Assembly (NCBI GenBank): GCA_045541535.1
Contig: JAZQJG010000059.1
Location: 1 to 12,887, forward strand
From: Firm-08 sp045541535
Lineage (GTDB): Bacteria; Bacillota; Clostridia; Oscillospirales; QAKW01
Direction of reading: 5' to 3'
DNA length: 12,887 nt
Part shown: positions 1 to 6,707 of the stretch, one piece after another
Position numbering within the stretch: position 1 is the stretch's first letter
How the letters are laid out: each line of letters begins with the position of its first letter
Program-made: the position numbers and the translations under genes
Notes under the pieces: generated by a model
The model's input: only the letters and a program-made list of their open reading frames with translations
The model's database searches: none
What the model was told of the DNA's origin: nothing

Positions 1-287
1 GGGCATTTTTCCCACCCCCCCGGGGGGAGCGGAAAAACCGTCCGGGGCGCTTTGCCCCCCCCGCGGCCAGGGGCCAGGCGCCACCCGAAGGCGTATTTTG
101 TATACGCCGAGCGGCGAAAGAAAAGAGAAATCGGGCATTTTTACATCACCCCCGGGGGATCGGAAAAACCGTTCGAGGCGCTTTTGTCCCGCCGTGGCCA
201 ACGGCCACGGGCTACCCGAAGGCGTATTTTGTATACGCCGAGCGGCGGGACAGAAGGGAAATCGGACGGTTTTTACATCCCCCGGCC
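1..287. repeat. Tandem ~131-bp folded intergenic repeat (2 copies plus partial third)
   Basis: Copy 1 (1-132) and copy 2 (133-263) align over their whole length. They share an exact 34-bp block at 83-116 and 214-247, and both begin GGGCATTTTT. A third, partial copy starts at 264 and fades near 287, inside the last codons of the minus-strand methyltransferase gene. In copy 2 a long outer stem (182-194 with 243-255, one G:U) encloses two hairpins: GTGGCC-AAC-GGCCAC at 194-208 and GGCGTAT-N5-ATACGCC at 221-239. Copy 1 keeps the second hairpin exactly (90-108) and has a weaker outer stem (50-56 with 113-120). Reading frames through the repeat look spurious because they follow the repeat and lack ribosome sites. 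No other gene is visible in 1-272. The array may extend past the left edge. The repeat family is not one I can name. Confidence 0.85.
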
Positions 288-1082
288 CAGTTGCCAGAAA
301 GCGAGGGCACTAGCCCCTGCCACGTTGAGGGAGTCTACGTTGTGGGCCATGGGGATCATAACGGTGTGATCGCAGGCGGCAATGGTGCCCTCGGTGAGCC
401 CCTCCCCCTCGGAGCCCATCACGATGGCAAGACGGGGAATTTGTTGCAGACGCTGATCCCGCAGGGAAAGAGAATCCTCCCTGAGGGCCATAGCCACCGA
501 CTGAAAGCCCAAGGAACGAAGCCGTTCAATATTTTTATAGGGCTCGCCTTTGTCAAAATAGGCCCAAGGAATCTGAAACACCGTGCCCATACTCACCCGA
601 CTTGCCCGCCGATATAAGGGATCGGCGCAATCGTCGCTGAGCAACACGGCGTCCATCCCCAAGGCGGCGGCACTGCGCATAATGGCGCCCACGTTGGTGG
701 GATTCATCACGTGCTCCAGCACCGCCACCCGCTGCGCCCCATTGCAAACACTCTCCACCGTGCGGGGTGTGGGACGACGCATGGCGCACAACAGCCCCAA
801 GGTCAGCTTAAATCCGGTGAGTTGTTGCAAGAGAGTGCTGTCTGCAGTGTAAACGGGAACGCCTTTACACTTTTGCAACACCGGATGCTCCAGCATCCCC
901 CGTTCTGCCAGCACACTGAGGGGCTGACAGCCCGCCTGCAGGGCCAGATCAATGACGTAGGGGCTCTCGGCAATGAACACACCCTCCGCCGGATTCAGGC
1001 GATTGAGCAGTTGATTTTCGGTGGTACGGGCATAAACGTCCAGGGCGGGATCCAAAAAATCGGTAATCTGTATAATATTCAT
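273..1082 (-). CDS. SpoU/TrmH family RNA 2'-O-methyltransferase
   Basis: A 269-residue protein of the SPOUT superfamily, which transfers methyl from S-adenosylmethionine to a ribose 2'-OH of tRNA or rRNA through a knotted C-terminal domain. All three SpoU motifs are visible: motif 1 N127-x2-N130-x-G132-x3-R136, motif 2 MGSEGEGL at 222-229, and motif 3 IPM(243-245)...SLNV(251-254). Residues 1-115 form an N-terminal substrate-binding region of the kind seen in L30e-like/RlmB-type enzymes. The start at 1082 was chosen over an upstream in-frame ATG at 1133 because AGGAGG lies 8 bases before it and homology-like sequence (MNIIQITDF) begins there. The target nucleotide cannot be read from sequence. 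Oddly, the last codons and the TAA stop lie in the partial third copy of the adjacent repeat. It is transcribed alone, divergent from the TPR gene. Confidence 0.93.
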   Translation of the reverse strand: MNIIQITDFLDPALDVYARTTENQLLNRLNPAEGVFIAESPYVIDLALQAGCQPLSVLAERGMLEHPVLQKCKGVPVYTADSTLLQQLTGFKLTLGLLCAMRRPTPRTVESVCNGAQRVAVLEHVMNPTNVGAIMRSAAALGMDAVLLSDDCADPLYRRASRVSMGTVFQIPWAYFDKGEPYKNIERLRSLGFQSVAMALREDSLSLRDQRLQQIPRLAIVMGSEGEGLTEGTIAACDHTVMIPMAHNVDSLNVAGASALAFWQLGRGM

Positions 1083-1109
1083 CGGCCGCCTCCTTTTTCT
1101 TTTGTTTCC

Positions 1110-1138
1110 ATTATACCCTCTTCCCCCCGCCATTGCAA
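1110..1138 (-). promoter_or_regulatory. Promoter of the SpoU methyltransferase gene
   Basis: On the minus strand there is TTGCAA (-35, 1133-1138), a 17-base spacer, then TATAAT (-10, 1110-1115), about 28 bases upstream of the start codon. Its -35 and upper spacer mirror those of the divergent promoter at 1165-1193. Confidence 0.8.
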
Positions 1139-1164
1139 GAGGGTGGAATTAACAAAGACTACCG

Positions 1165-1193
1165 TTGCAACGGCGGAGGGATTGTGATATATT
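1165..1193 (+). promoter_or_regulatory. Promoter of the DUF4062-like/TPR gene
   Basis: TTGCAA (1165-1170), a 17-base spacer and TATATT (1188-1193) stand 30 bases before the ATG at 1224. The first 16 bases from the -35 match the divergent promoter at 14 positions. No hairpin or leader element fits in the short untranslated region. Confidence 0.7.
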
Positions 1194-1223
1194 GGTATCA
1201 TAAAGTATCAAAGGAGAATTTTG

Positions 1224-4103
1224 ATGAAAAAAGTAAAAATCTTTTTGGCCTCCTCCATTGAAGATCTGAAGCTGGATCGGCTGGAGATCGGAGATTTTTT
1301 CCGTCAATTGAATGAAATATACGTGGACAGCGGCGTGCATTTTTCCCTGATCAAATGTGAGGACTATAACGATGCCATAGCCGCCGACGGCAAGCAATCG
1401 GAATACGATGCCCGGATTCGGGAGAGCGAGCTGTGCTTTTTCCTGTTTTTCCGCAAGGTGGGAGAGTATACCCGTCACGAATTTGACGTGGCGCTGGACG
1501 CCTTCCGCAAGGCGGGCACCCCCAAGGTGATCACCTATTTCCGTACCGTGGCCGACGCCGAGGAGGCGATGGCAGAGGTGCGTGCCTTTATGCAGATGCT
1601 GAGTGATGAATTGCAACATTATTATAATACTTATCACCACGTGGATTCCCTGAAGCTGGGAATGCTGATGCAGATCAAGGAGCTGGGGCTGGATGCCCCC
1701 GGTCCCGCCCTGCAGGCGGGGATGGTGACGGTGGACGGCAAGCCCCTGTTTGCCGCCGACAACGTCCCGCTGTTGCGCAACAACCAAGGCTTGCAACAGC
1801 TCTACCGTCAAAAGGAAGCACTAAAACAGCAATACGATACCTGCCGGGCCGCCTTTTTGGCGGAGGATTCCACCGCCAACGCCGACGCCCTGTCGGCGGC
1901 CGCCACGGCGCTGGACGAAGTGTCCAAGGAACTGACGAAGGTGGAGCAGGCCACGCTGGAGCTGGCAAGCACCATTGCCAAAATGACCTCCGACGGACGG
2001 GTGCTCACCCACCGCCAACGGACGGCACTGGATTATTATAATCAAGGTAACTATCCCGCCGCCCGACTGATCTTAGAGGACAAGGAGCGGGAAAACGAGC
2101 TGGAACGGGCTCAAAACGCCGCCGATGCGGGCAAGGAAATGATCTGCGGCTATATTGAAGAGGACAAGCTGTGGATCAAGGCCCGAATGGCCGAGGGTCT
2201 GACTGCCGAAAGTGTAACGGCCATCGACGCCAAATATCGGCGCATTGCAGAGCTTGCCGAACAGTACGATCTGGATCCGGCCATTCTTTACGATTACGCC
2301 TCTTTTTTGGAAACCCAAAACGATTTTTCCCGGGCCATCCAAATGGCCGAGACTCTGCAATGGCATTACAACAAACCGGGCGCGGCAGTTTCCGAGGAGC
2401 GACTGGGAGATTTGCTGAATCTGCTGGGTATTTTATACAGCGAAACCACCGATTACGGCAAAGCGGAGCAAGTCTTTCTCCGTGCAAAGGAACTCAAAGA
2501 GGCATTATATATAAAGAATCCCGAGCCCTGCGCCGCCGACCTTGCCGGTGCCTATAACAATCTGGGCAATTTGTATCGTCAAATCGGCAATTATACCCTT
2601 GCAGAGCAAAACCTGCTCCGGGCAAAGAAGCTCCATGAGGATTTGTATGCCAAAAATCCGGACGCCTTTGCTCCCGAACTTGCCGGCACCCTCAACAATC
2701 TGGGCGGGACGTATGCCGACAACACAGGCTATGACAAAGCAGAGCAAATATATCTTCGGGCCAAGGAACTTTATGAGAGCTTGTATGCCAAACATCCCGA
2801 CACCTTTGCCCCCGATCTTACCATGACCCTCAACAATCTTGCCGGTTTATATCGTAATATCAAAGAATACGATCAGGCGGAACAACACCTTCTCCGAGCA
2901 AGGGCGCTGAATGAAGGTTTGTATGAACAAAACCCTGAGGCCTATGCCCCCGGTCTTGCCGACACCCTCGACAGCTTGGGCAACCTGTATCGTAATACGA
3001 ACAGCTATGAGAAAGCAGAGCAAGCGTTTCTCCGGGCAAAAGAACTGCGGGAGGGCTTGTATGCCAAACATCCCGAGGCCTTTGCCTCCGCCCTTGCCGG
3101 CACCCTCAACAATCTGGGCGCATTATATGCCAATATTGCAGACTATGGTAAAGCGGAGCAAGCCTATCTCCGGGCAAAGGAACTGCTGGAAGGATCATAC
3201 GCCAAGCATCCCCACGTCTTTGCCCCGGAGCTTGCCGCCGCCCTCAACAACCTGGGTATCATGTACTGTGAAATCAACGATCCTACCAAAGCCGAGCCAG
3301 CCTATCTCCGGGCAAAGGAACTCTATGAAGGCTTATATGCCAAGAATCCCGATGCCGCTGCCCCCGCCCTTGCCGGCACCCTGAACAATCTGGGCAATTT
3401 GTATAGCCATATCAAAGCCTATGATCAAGGGAAGCAAGCCTATCTCCGAGCAAAGGAGCTGCGGGAAGCCTTGTATGCCAAGCATCCCGATGCCTTTGCC
3501 GCTGACCTTGCCGGCACCCTCAACAATCTGAGCGTGATATACTGCGAAACCGACGATTATGCCCAAGCAGAACAAGCCTATCTGCGCGCAATGGAGCTCT
3601 ATGAGGACTTGTATGCCAAGCATCCCGAGGTCTTTACCGCTGACCTTGCCGGTATCCTCAACAATTTGGGGGCGATGTACCGTAACATCGGCGATTATGC
3701 CCAAGCGGAGCAAGCCTATCTGCGGGCAAAGGCACTCTATGAATGCTTGTATGTCAAAAATCCCGATGCCGTTGCCCCTGTCCTTGTCACCACCCTAAAC
3801 AATCTGGGGATGATGTACCGACGGAATGAAAATTATACCAAAGCCGAGCAAAACCTTCTGCGGGCAAAGGAGTTGTGTGAGGACTTATATGCCAAAAATC
3901 CCGACGCCTTTGGAGAAAAGCTTGCCAAAACGACCTTCAGTCTGGCGGCGCTGTATGCCGCAACGGAACAACTTGCCTTGGAAAAATCCGCCCTGTTCAG
4001 AACACTGCAGTTGTATACTGATCTGGCGGAGCGCTATCCGGAAGTTTATACCAAAGACGTTAAAAACGTTCAAAAAATAATGGATATGCTCAACCTCATA
4101 TAA
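1224..4103 (+). CDS. DUF4062/TIR-like domain fused to 12 TPR units
   Basis: A 959-residue soluble protein of unknown function. Residues 3-110 read KIFLASSIEDL...E68-S-E-L-C-F-F-L-F-F...GEYTRHEFDVALDAF. This is an alpha/beta fold like DUF4062 and TIR/deoxyribosyltransferase-type domains, with E86 in the T-x2-E-F-x2-A position where such domains carry their conserved Glu. Residues about 190-260 are charged and Gln/Leu-rich, probably a coiled coil. Residues 260-393 look helical and include a degenerate TPR (YYNQGNYPAARLIL). Residues 394-945 are 12 TPR units of exactly 46 residues (kinesin-light-chain/TPR_10-12 type, typically L-A-x-T-L-N-N-L-G-x-x-Y and K-A-E-Q-x-x-L-R-A-K-E-L). There is no signal peptide or membrane segment. 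ATG 1224 was preferred to the TTG at 1221 because AAGGAG ends 7 bases before it. It is monocistronic. DUF4062 domains cap STAND proteins in animals (TEP1, NWD1), so a sensor role is plausible but inferred. No NTPase motif is seen. Confidence 0.85.
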   Translation: MKKVKIFLASSIEDLKLDRLEIGDFFRQLNEIYVDSGVHFSLIKCEDYNDAIAADGKQSEYDARIRESELCFFLFFRKVGEYTRHEFDVALDAFRKAGTPKVITYFRTVADAEEAMAEVRAFMQMLSDELQHYYNTYHHVDSLKLGMLMQIKELGLDAPGPALQAGMVTVDGKPLFAADNVPLLRNNQGLQQLYRQKEALKQQYDTCRAAFLAEDSTANADALSAAATALDEVSKELTKVEQATLELASTIAKMTSDGRVLTHRQRTALDYYNQGNYPAARLILEDKERENELERAQNAADAGKEMICGYIEEDKLWIKARMAEGLTAESVTAIDAKYRRIAELAEQYDLDPAILYDYASFLETQNDFSRAIQMAETLQWHYNKPGAAVSEERLGDLLNLLGILYSETTDYGKAEQVFLRAKELKEALYIKNPEPCAADLAGAYNNLGNLYRQIGNYTLAEQNLLRAKKLHEDLYAKNPDAFAPELAGTLNNLGGTYADNTGYDKAEQIYLRAKELYESLYAKHPDTFAPDLTMTLNNLAGLYRNIKEYDQAEQHLLRARALNEGLYEQNPEAYAPGLADTLDSLGNLYRNTNSYEKAEQAFLRAKELREGLYAKHPEAFASALAGTLNNLGALYANIADYGKAEQAYLRAKELLEGSYAKHPHVFAPELAAALNNLGIMYCEINDPTKAEPAYLRAKELYEGLYAKNPDAAAPALAGTLNNLGNLYSHIKAYDQGKQAYLRAKELREALYAKHPDAFAADLAGTLNNLSVIYCETDDYAQAEQAYLRAMELYEDLYAKHPEVFTADLAGILNNLGAMYRNIGDYAQAEQAYLRAKALYECLYVKNPDAVAPVLVTTLNNLGMMYRRNENYTKAEQNLLRAKELCEDLYAKNPDAFGEKLAKTTFSLAALYAATEQLALEKSALFRTLQLYTDLAERYPEVYTKDVKNVQKIMDMLNLI
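2403..4058 (+). repeat. Twelve tandem 138-bp TPR-coding repeats
   Basis: Twelve head-to-tail units of 138 bp (46 codons) lie inside the TPR gene with no length change anywhere. For example, AACAA of the N-N-L-G motif recurs at 2556 and 2694. Units 2-11 stay close to one another at the DNA level, while unit 1 and especially unit 12 (FSLAALYAATEQ) have diverged, as expected at the edges of an array that expands or is homogenised from its middle. Confidence 0.9.
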
Positions 4104-4111
4104 CACCCTCT

Positions 4112-4145
4112 CCCCTGCAAGGATCTCCTTGCAGGGAATTTTTTG
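4112..4145 (+). terminator. Terminator after the TPR gene
   Basis: A perfect inverted repeat CCCTGCAAGGA / TCCTTGCAGGG (4113-4123 and 4126-4136) is followed by AATTTTTT, starting 9 bases after the stop codon. It is a strong Rho-independent terminator that separates this gene from the uracil operon. Confidence 0.92.
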
Positions 4146-4176
4146 CAAAAAAAGAAAAAAGATTGTCACCTTTTTA

Positions 4177-4205
4177 TTTACAACGTCCTCCATATATGGT
4201 ATACT
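4177..4205 (+). promoter_or_regulatory. Promoter of the uracil permease-upp operon
   Basis: TTTACA (4177-4182), a 17-base spacer and TATACT (4200-4205) put the transcript start near 4212. The leader to the ATG at 4249 is only about 37 bases, too short for a PyrR-type attenuator with antiterminator, so no uracil-sensing leader is visible. A second TATAAT at 4231-4236 has no matching -35. Confidence 0.75.
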
Positions 4206-4248
4206 GGAAAAAGCGAAACACAAAATATTATATAATGGGGGAAACATT

Positions 4249-5718
4249 ATGGAAAAGAAACTCGTCTATGACATCCACGACCGCCCGGCCTTCGGCCAGC
4301 TGCTGGTATTTGCACTGCAGCAGGTATTGGCCATTCTGGCGGCCACCATCGCAGTACCGACCATCATCGGTCTGCCCACTCAGATCCCTGCCGCCATCCT
4401 GGGCGCAGGTATCGGTACGCTGGTATACCAGTTGTTCACCAAATTTAAGAGCCCCGTATTTCTGGGCAGCTCCTTCGCCTTTCTGAGCTCTCTGAGCATG
4501 GCCGTTGCCTACGGCTATTGCGGCATCATTTTGGGCTCCGTCGTGGCCGGTCTGGTATACGTGGTGATCGCGCTGATCATTCACTTCGTCGGCACCAACT
4601 GGGTTGACAAGCTGATGCCTCCCGTCATCATCGGTCCCACCGTTGCGCTGATCGGTCTGTCTCTGGCCGGCGCCGCCATGGGCGACATCGTTAAGGCCAA
4701 CGCCTCCGCCACCTACGGCTCCTACAATCTGGTAGCCCTGCTGTGCGGTCTGATCGCCTTTGGTACCATCGTCGTATGCTCCACGCAGAAGAAATACAAG
4801 ATGGCCCGTCTGATTCCTTTTATCATCGGCATTGCCGCCGGTTATCTGGCCGCCACCATCTTTACCGTGATCGGTATGCTCACCGGTAGCGACTATCTGA
4901 TGATCGTCAACTTCCAGCCCCTGGTGGACAACTTCGTTACCGCCGACGGCGCTTTCAAGGGTATTACCGCTATCATCGACTATCCCCGCTTTGCCCTGCT
5001 GGAGGCTGTAAAAGAGCTGACCAGCGGCAACCTGTCCGCCGAGATTCTGGTCGCCAATTCCGGCGCCACTCTGCTGAAGGGTATGGGCGCTGTGGTAGAG
5101 GTTATCATTGCTTTCCTGCCCGTTGCTCTGGTTGTATTTGCCGAGCATATTGCCGACCACAAAAACCTGTCTTCCATCATTGACCGTGACCTGATCAAGG
5201 ATCCCGGTCTGAAGCGCACCCTGCTGGGTGACGGTGTGGGTTCTATGGCCGGTACCATCTTCGGCATCTGCCCCAACACCACCTACGGTGAGTCCGTTGG
5301 TTGCGTGGCCATCACCCGTAACGCATCGGTGTCCACCATCACCACCACCGCCTTTATGTGCATCATTCTCTCCTTTATCCGTCCCGTTATGGTACTGCTC
5401 CAGACCATTCCTTCCTGCGTAATGGGCGGCGTTTGCCTGACCCTGTACGGCTTTATCGCCGTTTCCGGTCTGAAGATGTTTAAGAATCTGGATCTGGGAG
5501 AAAATAAAAACCTGTTTGTTGTTGCGTCTATCCTGATCTCCGGTATCGGCGGTCTGACCATTCAGATCCCCTATGCTCTGGATGCCGCCACCGGCGCCGT
5601 TGCCGCCACCATCAACATCACTTCCATCGCCACCGCTCTGATCATCGGTATCATCACCAACGCCGTATTGACCAAGGTAGAGAAAAGCAAGCTGGGTAAG
5701 GACCCGGAGGAAAAATAA
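4249..5718 (+). CDS. uraA: NCS2 family uracil/xanthine permease (uracil uptake)
   Basis: A 489-residue inner-membrane nucleobase:cation symporter with about 14 hydrophobic segments. It matches the UraA branch of NCS2: LVFALQQVLAIL near the N-terminus, GSSFAFLSSL in the third segment, PPVIIGPTVALIGLSLAG, and CPNTTYGESVGCVAITR in the tenth-segment region. The two glutamates that bind uracil in E. coli UraA (E241 and E290) correspond to E299 in FAEH and E348 in TYGE, with the same spacing of 49. ATG 4249 follows GGGGG at 4237-4241 and begins MEKKLVYD, a normal start for the family. An upstream in-frame start at 4129 lies within the terminator and promoter and was rejected. The stop overlaps the start of upp by one base, so the pair imports uracil and converts it to UMP. 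Xanthine specificity is less likely given the upp coupling. Confidence 0.93.
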   Translation: MEKKLVYDIHDRPAFGQLLVFALQQVLAILAATIAVPTIIGLPTQIPAAILGAGIGTLVYQLFTKFKSPVFLGSSFAFLSSLSMAVAYGYCGIILGSVVAGLVYVVIALIIHFVGTNWVDKLMPPVIIGPTVALIGLSLAGAAMGDIVKANASATYGSYNLVALLCGLIAFGTIVVCSTQKKYKMARLIPFIIGIAAGYLAATIFTVIGMLTGSDYLMIVNFQPLVDNFVTADGAFKGITAIIDYPRFALLEAVKELTSGNLSAEILVANSGATLLKGMGAVVEVIIAFLPVALVVFAEHIADHKNLSSIIDRDLIKDPGLKRTLLGDGVGSMAGTIFGICPNTTYGESVGCVAITRNASVSTITTTAFMCIILSFIRPVMVLLQTIPSCVMGGVCLTLYGFIAVSGLKMFKNLDLGENKNLFVVASILISGIGGLTIQIPYALDAATGAVAATINITSIATALIIGIITNAVLTKVEKSKLGKDPEEK

Positions 5719-6359
5719 TGAAAGCTTTTGACAACGTAACCATTTTTGACCATCCGCTGATCAATCATAAGGTCGCCATCCTGCGGGATGAAAAGACCAG
5801 TATGAAGGAATTCAGAGAGCTCATTGAAGAGATCACCACCCTGATGACCTTTGAATGTCTGAAGGAAGGGGTTCCCACCACCGAGGTACAGGTAAAGACC
5901 CCTCTGGAGGTCTGCACCCAGAAGGTGGTCACCGACAATTCCATCGTCATCATCCCCATTCTGCGGGCGGGCCTTGGTATGGTCAATGGTGTACACGTGC
6001 TCTTCCCCTCTGCCAGAGTCGGTCATATCGGTCTCTGCCGCAATGAGGAAACCCTGGAGCCCTATGAATACTACTGCAAGTTGCCCGACGGTATTGAGGA
6101 AAAACTGGTGCTGGTGGTAGATCCTATGCTGGCCACCGGCGGCAGTGCCTGCGACGCCATTCAGCGGTTGAAGGATCGGGGATGTAAGACCATTAAATTT
6201 ATGGCAGTCATCGGCGCTCCCGAGGGTGTGGAGCGTGTAGCGGAGACCCACCCCGACGTGCAGGTCTTCGTTTCCACGCTGGACCGTTGTCTCAACGAAA
6301 ACGGCTATATTCTGCCCGGTCTGGGCGATGCCGGTGACCGTCTGTTCGGCACCAAATAA
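5718..6359 (+). CDS. upp: Uracil phosphoribosyltransferase
   Basis: A 213-residue cytosolic enzyme that makes UMP and pyrophosphate from uracil and PRPP in pyrimidine salvage. The length is normal for the family and the sequence is full-length. The PRPP-binding loop VLVVDPMLATGG is at 131-142. The uracil-recognition segment YILPGLGDAGDR is at 197-208, and IPILRAGLGM at 79-88 holds the conserved arginine loop. The ATG shares its A with the permease stop (TAATG), with GGAGG at 5706-5710 seven bases upstream, so translation is coupled. Transport and phosphoribosylation would thus be made together, trapping incoming uracil as a nucleotide. No separate promoter is seen. Confidence 0.98.
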   Translation: MKAFDNVTIFDHPLINHKVAILRDEKTSMKEFRELIEEITTLMTFECLKEGVPTTEVQVKTPLEVCTQKVVTDNSIVIIPILRAGLGMVNGVHVLFPSARVGHIGLCRNEETLEPYEYYCKLPDGIEEKLVLVVDPMLATGGSACDAIQRLKDRGCKTIKFMAVIGAPEGVERVAETHPDVQVFVSTLDRCLNENGYILPGLGDAGDRLFGTK

Positions 6360-6382
6360 GATCTGTTTAGGAGGAAATCACG

Positions 6383-6577
6383 ATGAAAGAAAATTATACG
6401 GTATGTAATTGTATGGGCGTCAGCTATGCTGACATTGTGAAAGCACTCCACGAACACGAACGGTTTGAAAGCGTATTGGAAGCCTTTGAAGACGTACAAA
6501 AGATCACCCATTGTTCCACCGGTTGCGGCGGTTGTCACGACAAGGTTCTGGGGATCATCTCCGAATTTATGGGCTAA
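6383..6577 (+). CDS. BFD-like [2Fe-2S]-binding small protein
   Basis: A 64-residue protein with the BFD (bacterioferritin-associated ferredoxin-like, Fer2_BFD) pattern: C8-x-C10 near the N-terminus and C48-x2-C51 near the C-terminus, in the typical context T-G-C-G-G-C. These four cysteines would hold one [2Fe-2S] cluster. An extra Cys at 44 precedes the motif. In other proteins the domain is a module of nitrite reductase subunits and NifU, or a free electron carrier (Bfd). Here it stands alone. AGGAGG at 6369-6374 is 8 bases from the ATG, and the gap to upp is 23 bases with no promoter, so it is co-transcribed with uracil salvage. Its partner and role are unknown. Confidence 0.88.
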   Translation: MKENYTVCNCMGVSYADIVKALHEHERFESVLEAFEDVQKITHCSTGCGGCHDKVLGIISEFMG

Positions 6578-6587
6578 ATGATAAAGT

Positions 6588-6631
6588 AAAAAAGGCGCTG
6601 TAAAAACAAACGTTTTTACTGCTCCTTTTTT
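6588..6631 (+). terminator. Terminator of the uracil operon
   Basis: GTAAAAAC / GTTTTTAC (6600-6607 and 6612-6619, loop AAAC) is extended with two mismatches by CG/CG and GG/CC pairs and an outer A6/T6 run. The U-rich 3' arm ends at 6631. The structure is nearly symmetrical, but on the plus strand it clearly ends the upp transcript. Confidence 0.85.
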
Positions 6632-6641
6632 GTTGACGCAC

Positions 6642-6670
6642 TTGCAAAGAAAGCGACGACGTGCTATAAT
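6642..6670 (+). promoter_or_regulatory. Promoter of the FAD-dependent dehydrogenase gene
   Basis: TTGCAA (6642-6647), a 17-base spacer and TATAAT (6665-6670) end 37 bases before the ATG. An alternative TTGACG at 6633 is 26 bases from the -10, too far to pair with it. Confidence 0.78.
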
Positions 6671-6707
6671 AAATTTGTATGATTTGTTCTGCTATGGAGG
6701 AACGCTT

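Noticed and set aside
52..369. Open plus-strand frames of 105 and 71 codons across the left repeat
   Set aside because: They follow the repeat unit, have no ribosome site, and run into the methyltransferase gene on the other strand; folding explains the sequence better.
1149..1811. 220-codon minus-strand frame at the start of the TPR gene
   Set aside because: It crosses the mapped promoter region and the N-terminal domain of a clear gene, with no ribosome site.
2403..4058. The 138-bp periodic repeats as a CRISPR or satellite array
   Set aside because: The period is exactly 46 codons in one open frame and encodes TPR motifs; there is no repeat-spacer structure.
4212..4248. PyrR or uracil-responsive attenuator before the permease
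   Set aside because: The leader is only about 37 bases and contains no terminator or antiterminator hairpin.
4228..5160. 310-codon minus-strand frame opposite the uracil permease
   Set aside because: It is a shadow of the strongly conserved permease reading frame, with Gly/Gln/Asp-rich composition, no family match and no ribosome site.
6633..6670. TTGACG at 6633 as the -35 of the dehydrogenase promoter
   Set aside because: The spacer would be 26 bp; TTGCAA at 6642 gives exactly 17 bp.
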